Notes under the pieces: generated by a model
Databases searched by the model: none
Seen by the model: only the letters and a program-made list of their open reading frames with translations
Told to the model about the DNA's origin: nothing
Origin: Dyadobacter sandarakinus
GTDB taxonomy: Bacteria > Bacteroidota > Bacteroidia > Cytophagales > Spirosomataceae
Direction of reading: 5' to 3'
Length of the DNA stretch: 64,000 bases
Assembly: GCF_016894445.1 (NCBI RefSeq)
Contig: NZ_CP056775.1
Location: 5,575,001 to 5,639,000, forward strand
Program-made: the position numbers and the translations under genes
Shown: positions 45,375 through 53,987 of the stretch, in pieces
How the letters are laid out: each line of letters starts with the position of its first letter
Position numbering within the stretch: the stretch's first letter is position 1

Positions 45375-45725
45375 TTGGGAACGATCAGCCTTGAAGGACT
45401 GGAATTTTTTGCATACCACGGCTATTATCCGGAAGAGCAGCGTATCGGCAATAAGTACGCGCTCGATATTACCATTACCACTGATTTTATCAAAGCAGCA
45501 CAGCACGACAGGCTGAGTGAAACCGTGAATTACGAGACGATCTATCAGATTGCCTCCAAAGTCATGCAGGAGCCTGCCAAGTTGCTGGAACATATCGGAT
45601 TTACCGTCATTGAGCGTATCCGTGAGCATTACCCGCTCGTGGCAACGATTACGGTGAGAGTATCCAAGTTCAACCCGCCGGTAGGAGGCGTATGTACACG
45701 GGCGGTGATTACGATGGAAGGGTAG
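45375..45725 (+). CDS. folB: Dihydroneopterin aldolase (TTG start)
   Basis: 116 residues. It cleaves dihydroneopterin in folate synthesis. The family start GTISLEGLEFFAYHGYYPEE and the catalytic region AHxHRLSETVNYETIYQ (here QHDRLSETVNYE) identify it, with the catalytic Lys in ITVRVSKFNPPVGG. No ATG is available: the only initiator between the DivIVA stop and the first conserved residue is TTG at 45375, in the same frame as the upstream gene (TGA, two codons, TTG). Confidence 0.93.
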   Translation: MGTISLEGLEFFAYHGYYPEEQRIGNKYALDITITTDFIKAAQHDRLSETVNYETIYQIASKVMQEPAKLLEHIGFTVIERIREHYPLVATITVRVSKFNPPVGGVCTRAVITMEG

Positions 45726-45784
45726 GTAGGTTTACAATTTTGAATAACATTCCTCTCCCTCTTTTATCACCCTGAGCTGTCACC

Positions 45785-45816
45785 CCTCTTCTGTCACCCT
45801 GAGCGCAGTCGAAGGG
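45785..45816 (+). repeat. Left arm of perfect 32-bp inverted repeat (REP-like)
   Basis: Begins CCTCTTCTGTCACCCTGAGC and ends GTCGAAGGG. Exactly complementary to 45897-45928. Its last 24 bases equal the single copy at 30568-30591. A truncated piece, TCACCCTGAGC, lies just upstream at 45767-45777. Confidence 0.85.
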
Positions 45817-45896
45817 CAGACGCGGCAGCTAAAATGCTTTTCGAGCCAACCCTGGTGCAAAAAAATCTATAAAGTAACATGATCGCTAGTTCCCCC

Positions 45897-45928
45897 CCCT
45901 TCGACTGCGCTCAGGGTGACAGAAGAGG
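45897..45928 (-). repeat. Right arm of perfect 32-bp inverted repeat (REP-like)
   Basis: Begins CCCTTCGACTGCGCTCAGGG and ends GACAGAAGAGG, the reverse complement of 45785-45816. The 80 bases between the arms have no reading frame. Together they span 144 bp and could fold into a long hairpin. Confidence 0.85.
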
Positions 45929-45953
45929 GTACAGCAGGTGATTAATACATTAT

Positions 45954-45991
45954 AAAAGCAAAAAGCGGCCATCCGGCCGCTTTTTGCTTTT
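45954..45991. terminator. Bidirectional terminator between folB and the dehydrogenase gene
   Basis: A perfect 17-bp stem, 45954-45970 with 45975-45991 (core AAGCGGCC/GGCCGCTT), loop ATCC, with A-rich and T-rich flanks. It serves both convergent transcripts. Confidence 0.92.
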
Positions 45992-45995
45992 AATA

Positions 45996-47207
45996 TCAAT
46001 ACTCATGCGGTAACTCCACATTTACCTGCTCGTTCCAGGGTAATCCGTGAACATTGAGTAGTTCCATAAACGGATCAGGGTTCAGCTCTTCCACGTTGTA
46101 AACGCCCGGCTTCATCCATTCTTCGTTGGTGAGCATCAGCATAGCACCGATCATGGCCGGTACGCCGGTTGTGTAGCTTACGGCCTGCGCACGTACTTCA
46201 CGGTAGCATGCTGCATGGTCGCAGTTGTTCCATACATAATATGTTTTATCCTCACCATCCTTGATACCCTTGATCTGGCAGCCGATGGAGGTTTGTCCTG
46301 AATAATTTTCTCCCAGGCTGTCCGGTGCAGGCAGTACTGCTTTCAGGAATTCAAGCGGTACAATATCCTGTCCCTGGAATTTGATTGGCTTGATGCTGGT
46401 CATGCCCACATTTTCAAGCACATTCAGGTGGGTAATGTAAGCCTGCCCGAAGGTCATCCAGAAGCGTGCGCGTTTCAGGGTAGGGAAATTTTTAACCAGC
46501 GATTCGAGCTCTTCGTGGTAGAGCACATAACTTTCCTTGGGACCAATGCCCGGGTAGTCAATCGGCTTATGCACGGACATGGCAGGAATCTCGATCCACT
46601 CACCGTTTTCCCAGTAGCGGCCAGGCTGGGTAATTTCGCGTATGTTGATCTCAGGATTGAAGTTCGTGGCAAATGCCTTGCCATGATCACCTGCATTACA
46701 GTCAATGATATCCAGATAATGCAGCTCGTCGAAATGGTGCTTGTTTGCATAAGCTGTAAATACCTGCGTAACACCCGGGTCAAACCCACAGCCGAGTACT
46801 GCCATCAGGCCGGCCTCTTTGAAACGTTCCTGGTAGGCCCATTGCCAGCTGTACTCAAACTTGGCCACATCTTTGGGCTCGTAATTGGCGGTATCCAGGT
46901 AATGTACGCCCGTCGCCAGGCAGGCTTCCATAATGGTAAGATCCTGGTAAGGCAGCGCTACGTTAATCAGCATTTTAGGCTGAAAACGTTTGATGAGCAG
47001 GACAGTCTCCGATACAATATCTGCATCCACACGGGCAGTCTGAATGGTTACACCGTGCATTTCCTTGATTTCGGCTGCGATTTTATCACATTTAGCCTGT
47101 GTACGGCTGGCCAGCATGATTTCTGTGAAAACATGACTGTTCATGGCGCATTTGTGCGCAACCACGCTGCCTACACCTCCCGCTCCAATGATGAGTACCT
47201 TGGACAT
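45996..47207 (-). CDS. Saccharopine dehydrogenase family protein, carboxynorspermidine dehydrogenase-like
   Basis: 403 residues. NAD(P) motif IGAGGVGSVVAHKCA at the start, then LASRTQAKCDKIA, INVALPYQDLTIMEACL and LGCGFDPGVTQVFTAYA. This pattern is the one I know from carboxynorspermidine dehydrogenases, which make sym-homospermidine or norspermidine precursors from aspartate semialdehyde and a diamine. It is last in line after the ebo genes, 90 bp from eboF, and has a -7 box of its own, so it may be co-regulated or independent. The ATG at 47207 is used; the upstream extension begins in non-family sequence. Confidence 0.85.
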   Translation of the reverse strand: MSKVLIIGAGGVGSVVAHKCAMNSHVFTEIMLASRTQAKCDKIAAEIKEMHGVTIQTARVDADIVSETVLLIKRFQPKMLINVALPYQDLTIMEACLATGVHYLDTANYEPKDVAKFEYSWQWAYQERFKEAGLMAVLGCGFDPGVTQVFTAYANKHHFDELHYLDIIDCNAGDHGKAFATNFNPEINIREITQPGRYWENGEWIEIPAMSVHKPIDYPGIGPKESYVLYHEELESLVKNFPTLKRARFWMTFGQAYITHLNVLENVGMTSIKPIKFQGQDIVPLEFLKAVLPAPDSLGENYSGQTSIGCQIKGIKDGEDKTYYVWNNCDHAACYREVRAQAVSYTTGVPAMIGAMLMLTNEEWMKPGVYNVEELNPDPFMELLNVHGLPWNEQVNVELPHEY

Positions 47208-47270
47208 TTTCTTTGATTTTGTTGAATGGCAGGCCGGAGCAATCATGCGCAGGCCGGAATGATTTTCCGG

Positions 47271-47278
47271 CAAATATA
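47271..47278 (-). promoter_or_regulatory. -7 box before the carboxynorspermidine dehydrogenase-like gene
   Basis: Minus-strand TATATTTG matches TAnnTTTG. The start would be near 47264, about 57 bases before the ATG. No TTG at -33. Confidence 0.3.
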
Positions 47279-47297
47279 GAATGAGCGCCTGGGTTTT

Positions 47298-48662
47298 CTA
47301 CACCAGATGTTTCCAAATTACATCATAAACATCCGGCCCGAGAAGCTCGGATTTCTCCGCCGGCGTATCGGTGATACAAATGGGGTAGTATTGTTTTGGA
47401 ACGTTAGGACTGCCGTGCGATCCTTTAACCAGTGTCGCATCCAGCGGAATGACGTCCATCAGGTAGCGGAAGCCGAGCAGCTTGCGGGCCAGCTTATAGC
47501 CTGCCCTTACCTTGATCAATGGATTTTTGGGGTCCATAAACATTTCTACCGGGTCGTATCCCGGCTTGCGGTGAATGTCTACCAGATGCGCATAATCAGG
47601 TGCTTTCTCATCATCCAGCCAGTAGTAATAGGTAAACCAGCTGTCGGGTTTGGCTACCACCACGATGTCGCCTGCGCGTTCATGCTCAATGTGGTATTCT
47701 TTTTGAGCTTCACGATCCAGGATCAGGTCAATGCCCGGGGTATTCTGCAATGCTTTGATCACCTGCTGTTTTACAGTTGGATCATTCAGGTAAATATGGG
47801 CAATCTGGTGATCGGCAGCGGCAAATGCTTTTGAAGCGCCTGCATCCAGCAACTCGTACCACCGTTCCGTACGGACGGATATCAGTCCTTCATTCCTTAA
47901 AATACGGTTGATATGAATCGGGTTACTCACCGGATTGATCCCGTACTCCGATAGCAGAATGATCTTCGCATTTTTGGATTCATAATATTTCACCAGATCA
48001 GCCACAACCGTATCAACTTCGTTCAACTCCTTGGAAATATTAGAGAAGTCCGGACCGAACTTTTGCAGGCAGTAATCCAGGTGCGGCAGGTAAATCAGCG
48101 TAAGGGTAGGGTCATGTTTTTTGTCCACCCAAACAGAAGCATCCGCAATCCATTTGGTAGACTTGATATTTGCATTGGGTCCCCAGAAGCTGAACAATGG
48201 AAACTGCCCGAGTTCCTTTTGCAGCTCGTCCCGCAAAGTAGCCGGATATGCATAGCAATCAGGCGCTTTTACGCCATCGGCATGGTACTGCGGCCGGGGC
48301 GTAACCGAGTAGTCGGCTGAGGAGTACATATTATACCACCAGAACATCTTGGAAACCGTAAAGGACGCGTCCACCTTGCGCGCAGCATCCCAGATTTTTT
48401 CACCCTGCACCAGCTTGTTGGACTGCTTCCAGAACTTCACTTCCGCATCGTCCCGGTCGTACCATCCATTGCCGACGATGCCGTTTTTGGAAGGCCAGGT
48501 GCCGGTTACGTATACACTTTGCGCAGTAGTAGTTACAGCGGGCAATACCGGCCTCACGGGTGTAAGATGTCTCTTTTTTACATATTCAGCCAAAAAAGGT
48601 GTATGCTCGCCGATCAGGTTTGCACTCAGGGCAACAATGTCTATGACTACGGTTTTATTCAT
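47298..48662 (-). CDS. eboF: Alkaline phosphatase superfamily protein of the ebo cluster (EboF)
   Basis: 454 residues, nucleotide pyrophosphatase/phosphodiesterase-like. It opens with VVIDIVALSANLIGEH and has PAVTTTAQSVYVTGTWPSKNG (in parts), with the candidate nucleophile Thr at about 44-46. Metal-site pieces are LIYLPHLDYCL and, near the C-terminus, KGSHGSPN. The usual SDHG is SEYG here (LLSEYGINPV). No signal peptide, so a cytoplasmic enzyme. The start overlaps the eboE stop by 8 bases. Its reaction in the ebo pathway is unknown. Confidence 0.88.
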   Translation of the reverse strand: MNKTVVIDIVALSANLIGEHTPFLAEYVKKRHLTPVRPVLPAVTTTAQSVYVTGTWPSKNGIVGNGWYDRDDAEVKFWKQSNKLVQGEKIWDAARKVDASFTVSKMFWWYNMYSSADYSVTPRPQYHADGVKAPDCYAYPATLRDELQKELGQFPLFSFWGPNANIKSTKWIADASVWVDKKHDPTLTLIYLPHLDYCLQKFGPDFSNISKELNEVDTVVADLVKYYESKNAKIILLSEYGINPVSNPIHINRILRNEGLISVRTERWYELLDAGASKAFAAADHQIAHIYLNDPTVKQQVIKALQNTPGIDLILDREAQKEYHIEHERAGDIVVVAKPDSWFTYYYWLDDEKAPDYAHLVDIHRKPGYDPVEMFMDPKNPLIKVRAGYKLARKLLGFRYLMDVIPLDATLVKGSHGSPNVPKQYYPICITDTPAEKSELLGPDVYDVIWKHLV

Positions 48663-49857
48663 GATTCAGAATTTGCTCTACCCATTGAAGCTCTCTTACG
48701 ATAGATTCCCCAATCGGTTTTTGAATGTCTTCGGGCAGCACACCCCAGGTATAGGTTTCCACCTCCATGTAGGCTGAAAAAGGCTTCTGCTTCTGCAGTG
48801 CCAATGTTTTAACAATATCACCTTGTGTAGAGTCGAGTACCCCGTAGGATTGTATAAAAAGCGGCACATGGAAATGCACCCGCCACTCCTGCTGGTCTTC
48901 ACTCCACCCTTCCAGGGCTTCGTTAAGATCCGGGTAGTGCGTAGTGGAACCATCATGCTCACGGGCCACTACCTGGTGCAGGTACACAGGTTCGTTAAAG
49001 GTTTCAATAGCCTTGCGTTTGATTTCTTTTTCCGAAGAAAAATCCACGCGCAAGGCAGAGCTCACCTGAATGCGTCCTACCTGAATGCCCGTTTCTTCCA
49101 GCTCCTGTATCAGTGTTTCCGGATCTTCGTAGCCTACCGCAGCGTGGCATATGTCGTAGCAGAGCTGAATATGTTTAAAGATCAGCTCCCTGGCTGCATC
49201 TTCCGAAACGCCGTACTTTTCTGTCAGGTAGGCGGTAGCTACGGGCAGCAAGGTCTTGCGATACCAGGTAATAAACTCACCAATGTTGTCCAGCAGGCCG
49301 TCGGGTTCGGGTTCAATGTCGAGGTGCATGAGCTGCCCCTTCTCTTTTTCAATGGAAATCAGCTCGTCCAGCAATTCCATGATATGCGACATGGCGGCAC
49401 CTTCTGCTTCTTCCCGCTCTGCGGGCGTATTCCACCACAGCCGGTAGGACAGCGGGGGTGTTGAAACGCCACCATGCATTCCTTCGGGAAGCAGTTCAGA
49501 TAAAATCCTGAAAAGCCTGATGGTATATTGGAGCCGGTCGCGGGTAGTCCAGTCGGGCGTATGCACATCGTCCTTAACCACCGTATTGTGAAAGCCTCCG
49601 TACGGAAAACCATTGATTACGAATACATACACATTCTGGGCGGCGAGCCATGTTTTGAATGCATCCATCACTGCCGGCCGGGAAAGTTCCAGGGAAGCTT
49701 CATTAGCCACGCGCAGGCCCAGCGCAAAGGGTTTGCCGGGCGCCAGCTGCTCGCGGATAAAAGGAATATTGTCCTGCAGGCTCTGGAAATGTTCAGCCCA
49801 GCTCTGACCCGGGTGAATGTTGCTGCAGTAAGTTAAATGTCCGTACTCGGTGTTCAT
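48655..49857 (-). CDS. eboE: Metabolite traffic protein EboE (TIM barrel)
   Basis: 400 residues, xylose isomerase-like TIM barrel. The start MNTEYGHLTYCSNIHPGQSW and the segments FVINGFPYGGFHN, LHLDIEPEPDG (MHLDIEPEPDG here) and LCYDICHAAVGYED match EboE. The family has the metal-binding residues of sugar isomerases but no confirmed reaction. Between eboD (42-bp gap) and eboF (8-bp overlap). Confidence 0.92.
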   Translation of the reverse strand: MNTEYGHLTYCSNIHPGQSWAEHFQSLQDNIPFIREQLAPGKPFALGLRVANEASLELSRPAVMDAFKTWLAAQNVYVFVINGFPYGGFHNTVVKDDVHTPDWTTRDRLQYTIRLFRILSELLPEGMHGGVSTPPLSYRLWWNTPAEREEAEGAAMSHIMELLDELISIEKEKGQLMHLDIEPEPDGLLDNIGEFITWYRKTLLPVATAYLTEKYGVSEDAARELIFKHIQLCYDICHAAVGYEDPETLIQELEETGIQVGRIQVSSALRVDFSSEKEIKRKAIETFNEPVYLHQVVAREHDGSTTHYPDLNEALEGWSEDQQEWRVHFHVPLFIQSYGVLDSTQGDIVKTLALQKQKPFSAYMEVETYTWGVLPEDIQKPIGESIVRELQWVEQILNHE

Positions 49858-49899
49858 AAGGGGTTCAGGAGCGCGCCTAGCAGGGTGCGTGCGGTTTTT

Positions 49900-51078
49900 T
49901 TAATGAAGAATGCGGGATTCTGTCAGCTGGGGTAGTGTTTCAAGATAGTCCACGGCCTGAGCGATCACCTCTGTATCGAGCTCGTGAACCTCTACTCCCT
50001 TACCGATCTTTTCCAGTAACATAATGGTAAGCTGGCCACCCAGGTGCTCTCTGAACTCCTGAATACCGTTTCTGAGGTTAATTTTATCGTTTTCTGACAG
50101 TCTTGGATGGTAAAGCTCAAAACCCAGCCTGGCAAGAACATCCAGGATGCGCTGCAAACCGGCTTCCGGAAGCATGTTGATTTTTGATGCATATACACAA
50201 TCCAGTGCAATGCCGATCGCCACTGCCTCGCCATGACGTACCTCAAAGTTGGTCAGGTATTCCAGCTTGTGAGCAGCCCAGTGCCCGAAATCGAGCGGGC
50301 GGGAAGAACCGAATTCAAACGGATCACCACCCGCAATATGGTCTGTGTGCATTTCGGCACAGCGGTGAATGAGGTAGGCCATCGCCTCCTCGTCACGGCC
50401 TGCGAGTGCTGCAGTATGCTCTTCAATCCATTCAAAAAAAGCGGCATCCTTGATCAGCGCTACCTTGATCGCCTCTGCAATGCCGCTCCGCCAGTCACGG
50501 TCGTCGAGGGAGCGCAGAAAGGTAAGATCGTTGAACACCGCCACCGGTGGCGCAAATGTGCCCAGGAAGTTCTTTTTACCCTTGTAGTTAATGCTGTTTT
50601 TCACCCCTACACCGGAATCGTTCTGCGAAAGTACGGTAGTCGGAATCCGGATCAGCTTAATGCCCCGGTGCGATACGGCCGCGGCATAACCCACCAGGTC
50701 CAGCAAGGCACCACCGCCGATACCGATTACAAAGGAATGCCTGTCAATGCCGAACACGTCCACAGCTTTCACCAGTTTGTCAAACTGTGCAACATCGTTT
50801 TTGCACGCCTCTCCGCCCGGAACAGTGATGATCTCGGGGGCCAGCTGTATGTGGGGGATCAATGTTGCAAAATACTGGGAAAGCTCCCGTCCCAGTTCAG
50901 GATGATGTTCTGAAAAGCCTTCGTCCACCACTACGAGCGCCTTGCGCTGGAAGCCGGTTTCCGTATTTGTTTTTTCAAAAAATTGCTGAAGCAGGGGGTT
51001 GGAAAGGGAGAATAAATGCTGGGTGAAATACACAGCATAACTGTATTGTACTTGGAAGGTTTGCTCTATCGTCTGCAT
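49900..51078 (-). CDS. eboD: 3-dehydroquinate synthase-like cyclase of the ebo cluster (EboD)
   Basis: 392 residues of the sugar phosphate cyclase superfamily. NAD region GGEACKNDVAQFDKL and GIGGGALLDLVGYAAAVS, then PTTVLSQNDSGVGVKNSINY (in parts), and zinc ligands Glu in GIAEAIKVALI and the two His in DFGHWAAHKLEY and VRHGEAVAIG. It could be a dehydroquinate synthase or a sedoheptulose-7-phosphate type cyclase; residues for that choice cannot be judged safely by eye. A 148-bp gap with a possible promoter separates it from eboC. Confidence 0.88.
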   Translation of the reverse strand: MQTIEQTFQVQYSYAVYFTQHLFSLSNPLLQQFFEKTNTETGFQRKALVVVDEGFSEHHPELGRELSQYFATLIPHIQLAPEIITVPGGEACKNDVAQFDKLVKAVDVFGIDRHSFVIGIGGGALLDLVGYAAAVSHRGIKLIRIPTTVLSQNDSGVGVKNSINYKGKKNFLGTFAPPVAVFNDLTFLRSLDDRDWRSGIAEAIKVALIKDAAFFEWIEEHTAALAGRDEEAMAYLIHRCAEMHTDHIAGGDPFEFGSSRPLDFGHWAAHKLEYLTNFEVRHGEAVAIGIALDCVYASKINMLPEAGLQRILDVLARLGFELYHPRLSENDKINLRNGIQEFREHLGGQLTIMLLEKIGKGVEVHELDTEVIAQAVDYLETLPQLTESRILH

Positions 51079-51151
51079 CGAAATCTACTTCACAGGTTTA
51101 CCAAAAAATGAAACGTTGAAACGAGCTACGCTGAGACAGCCTTGCTCAGAT

Positions 51152-51159
51152 CAAATTTA
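51152..51159 (-). promoter_or_regulatory. -7 box in the eboC-eboD gap
   Basis: Minus-strand TAAATTTG fits TAnnTTTG, about 75 bases before the eboD ATG. No -33 TTG. The gap is the only long one inside the ebo genes. Confidence 0.3.
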
Positions 51160-51226
51160 CTTCTATATGACTTTGTATATGACTTTTTTACCTTAAAAAA
51201 CCATTATAATGTGGTATATCAATCTG

Positions 51227-52096
51227 CTATGTAACCGCAAATGCCTTTCCTAATCCGATAGAGAGTGGAAGCAGGGCCAGTACCGCAAAAGCCAGCGGCC
51301 AGTACCCGAATGCCATGCACCACGATGCATTCATCACGATCAGCGAGATCACCCCTGCTTTCACAGCTTTTCCGATCAGCGGACCGATGGGGTTTTGTAC
51401 TGCATTCCAAAGGGGGCGGCCGATCAGCCAGGCATGTAACAGTACAAAAGGCAGTGCAAACAGCAGGTTACCCAACCCGTGGGCAATCAGGAGCTGGCTG
51501 ATAAGCACCAGCAGGTACAGCAATGCAGCAATGTAAAGCGTCCGGCGCTTGCCGCCGTGTACTTCATCCTGGCTGATGAGGGTGATTGCAAAAATGTATG
51601 CAATAGGCAGGAGTGCGATCCATCCGTACCGGTCAAAAGACTCGGGTACGGCGCTCATGCCGAGGATCAGGTTGCCGCCCCGGCAGAGGCCCATCGTAAG
51701 CGGGCCCAGGAACACATGGTGTTTGGCAAAACGGTTGTAAAGGATCGTCAGCATGGCTACTACCACCGCGATCATACCACTGTTGATACTGAACAGGGCT
51801 GCCGCACCAATGCCGGCGAGGAGCAGCACAATGCCCATGGTAGCTGCTGATGGCAGCGGAACCCTGCCGCTGGGTATGGGCCGCTCGGGCCGCTCTACCG
51901 CATCAAGCCGGGCATCGAACACATCGTTCATGACCACCCCGCCCCCGTAAAGGCCAAGTGTGGACAGTACCAGCAGTGCCGGGTTGAAGTCTGAAAAGGT
52001 AAATTGGGCGATGGCAAGCCCGGCCAGAATGTCGGAGACCGCTGTGACCAGGTTGGCAGGCCGTGTAAGCTGAAGGTATGGTTTGATGCTGCCCAC
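51227..52096 (-). CDS. eboC: UbiA-like prenyltransferase-family membrane protein EboC (GTG start)
   Basis: 289 residues with about eight spans. The prenyl-diphosphate motif NDVFDARLDAVERPERPIPSG (in parts) shows NDxxDxxxD. A second aspartate motif is weak: SQDEVHGGKR. EboC is the membrane component of the cluster and the best candidate for a lipid carrier or for moving the product. No ATG fits; GTG at 52096 lies one base after the eboB stop. A TTG at 52108 is an alternative. Confidence 0.9.
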   Translation of the reverse strand: MGSIKPYLQLTRPANLVTAVSDILAGLAIAQFTFSDFNPALLVLSTLGLYGGGVVMNDVFDARLDAVERPERPIPSGRVPLPSAATMGIVLLLAGIGAAALFSINSGMIAVVVAMLTILYNRFAKHHVFLGPLTMGLCRGGNLILGMSAVPESFDRYGWIALLPIAYIFAITLISQDEVHGGKRRTLYIAALLYLLVLISQLLIAHGLGNLLFALPFVLLHAWLIGRPLWNAVQNPIGPLIGKAVKAGVISLIVMNASWCMAFGYWPLAFAVLALLPLSIGLGKAFAVT

Positions 52097-52097
52097 T

Positions 52098-53126
52098 TTA
52101 ACGGATCAAAATGGATTCCTTAACCGGAGAAGGCTGCTGTCCTCCCCTCAGAATACTGTTACCATAGAATTTTTCAGACTGGTCTATCGAAAAGCCCGAT
52201 TCAAAATCCGCCACGTCGATCTGCCCGCTTTTACCGAAAGCTTCAATGGCATTGGTATAGGTTACCAGTTTAATCGCCTCGTCCGAAATGCCGCGCATTT
52301 TCATCAATGCCGCGGTTTTCGGGATTGCCAGCGGATCAGAGATGCCCCAGTCGGCAGCAGAGTTGATCATAATCCGCTCAGGACCGTACTGTTCCACTAC
52401 TTTCACCATCCTTTCATTACCCATTTTAGTAAACGGATAAATGGTAAATGCAGCCCAGAATCCCTTATCCAGCACGCTCTTGACGGTCTCTTCATTATTA
52501 TGGTCCACAATCACCCACGAAGGATCGATCCCATGCTCGATAGCAATAGCCATGCTGCGCTCGGTACCTTTCTTCTTGTCGCGATGGGGGGTGTGGATCT
52601 GCACGGGCAGCCTGGCTTCCTTGGCGAGTTCGAGTTGCAGGCGGTAGTATTTTTCCTCAGCGGCTGTCTGGTCGTCGAAGCCGATTTCGCCGATCCCTAC
52701 CACGCCTTCTTTATAAATGTAAAGCGGCAGTATTTCCATTACCTGCTCTGCCAGCTGCTCGTTGTTGGCTTCCCGGGAGTTGAGGCCCATGGTACAGTAA
52801 TGTTTGATGCCAAACTGTGAAGACCGGAACCTTTCCCATCCCACCAGGCTGCTGTAGTAATCTTTGAAGCTGGACAATCCCGTGCGCGGCTGACCAACCC
52901 AGAAGGCCGGCTCGATCAATGCCACGATCCCTGCCTGGTGCATGGCCTGGTAATCATCCGTAGTACGCGATACCATATGGATATGCGGATCGAAAAAGCG
53001 CATGCCTTTGATCAGCTCACGGTAATCATTCCAGGCAATATCCTGATGCGTGGCTGGCGCAGCTGCCTGCTCGCTTTCTTCAAAATGCGAGGGATTGGTG
53101 GTGGTTTCGTTATGGTTAATGCACAT
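52098..53126 (-). CDS. eboB: TatD family metal-dependent hydrolase EboB
   Basis: 342 residues. Amidohydrolase-type TIM barrel with metal ligands HxH in FDPHIHM, Glu in GIGEIGFDD, His in QIHTPHRD, His in IVDHNNEE and Asp in INSAADWG. TatD proteins range from nucleases to small-molecule hydrolases; in the ebo cluster the substrate is unknown. It starts 12 bp after eboA. Confidence 0.92.
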   Translation of the reverse strand: MCINHNETTTNPSHFEESEQAAAPATHQDIAWNDYRELIKGMRFFDPHIHMVSRTTDDYQAMHQAGIVALIEPAFWVGQPRTGLSSFKDYYSSLVGWERFRSSQFGIKHYCTMGLNSREANNEQLAEQVMEILPLYIYKEGVVGIGEIGFDDQTAAEEKYYRLQLELAKEARLPVQIHTPHRDKKKGTERSMAIAIEHGIDPSWVIVDHNNEETVKSVLDKGFWAAFTIYPFTKMGNERMVKVVEQYGPERIMINSAADWGISDPLAIPKTAALMKMRGISDEAIKLVTYTNAIEAFGKSGQIDVADFESGFSIDQSEKFYGNSILRGGQQPSPVKESILIR

Positions 53127-53138
53127 AATTCAGCATTT

Positions 53139-53987
53139 TCAATGTTCAAGATCAGCCCAGGTAAGCTGGCCGGATTTTACAGATTTTTCGAGATCACTAT
53201 ATTTCGCCAGCAGGTAGTTGGCCGACGGAAATGTGGCTTCATGGCATACGAGTGCCGCCGCCTGCCGGTCTTCCGGCCGGCCCGACTCAAACAGGTACTG
53301 CATATCTCCGAGCAGCGTGGTGTTCATAAACTTGCTGGTGAGCTTCCACACACCGGGAGGTACAGACCGGCCTGCTGCCCAACGTTCATGCGCAAAATCC
53401 GACAGGGTCAGGGCAAGCTTTTCATTGGCGCGGTTTTCAAGACCTTCAATCAGGTACACGGGCTTGTCGTTGAAGATGGTTTTCAAAACCAGCTGGTTCC
53501 AGGCAAGTTCACTGAAATACTTTTCAGGATAAGGATTGTGCAGTGCAATCGCATCAAACACGAATCCCATGTTGGAACGTACCGCGTCCGTGGCCCTGAA
53601 CAGCCACTGCTCGGGGTAGGAGAGCAAGGGCAGTGCTGAGTAGAGCGCTACAAGCTCATTCATTTCCGCCGTGTCAAACAGGGTTTCAATGTGATGGACA
53701 TACACTTCCTTGTCCGAAGGGTCAAGCTGGGTGAGAAGCCATACCCGGGCAAGCCGTACCAACGACCATCCTGTAATTGAAAATCCGGGTACTTCTGTGC
53801 TGAGCGTCCATTCATCTGCCTCTTCGGGGGCGACAATTCTTTTGGGCAAAAATCGCGGGCAGGATACAAATGCGGTCATCAGTTCCAGCGGGGGCGCTAC
53901 CGCTTTTTGCAATAGCCAGGCTTCTTCTGATGGTGATATGTGCCGGGTGATTATTTCCCGGAGCTTTTCTTTGACAAGGTCTGACAT
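53139..53987 (-). CDS. eboA: EboA domain protein
   Basis: 282 residues, first gene of the ebo block. A helical protein without catalytic motifs; the family pattern is seen in the start SDLVKEKLREIITRHI, in AFVSCPRFLPKR, and in ALYSALPLLSYPEQWLFRATDAVRSN (in parts). No signal peptide. In other genomes EboA always travels with EboB and EboC; its task is unknown. Confidence 0.9.
   Translation of the reverse strand: MSDLVKEKLREIITRHISPSEEAWLLQKAVAPPLELMTAFVSCPRFLPKRIVAPEEADEWTLSTEVPGFSITGWSLVRLARVWLLTQLDPSDKEVYVHHIETLFDTAEMNELVALYSALPLLSYPEQWLFRATDAVRSNMGFVFDAIALHNPYPEKYFSELAWNQLVLKTIFNDKPVYLIEGLENRANEKLALTLSDFAHERWAAGRSVPPGVWKLTSKFMNTTLLGDMQYLFESGRPEDRQAAALVCHEATFPSANYLLAKYSDLEKSVKSGQLTWADLEH

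Noticed and set aside
44364-45725. DivIVA and FolB as one fused protein
   Set aside because: A TGA separates them, and FolB has a complete family-like N-terminus directly after the TTG.
30568-45928. Repeated 24-mer as a possible CRISPR array
   Set aside because: Copies are in two places 15 kb apart, in both orientations, without regular spacers or cas genes.
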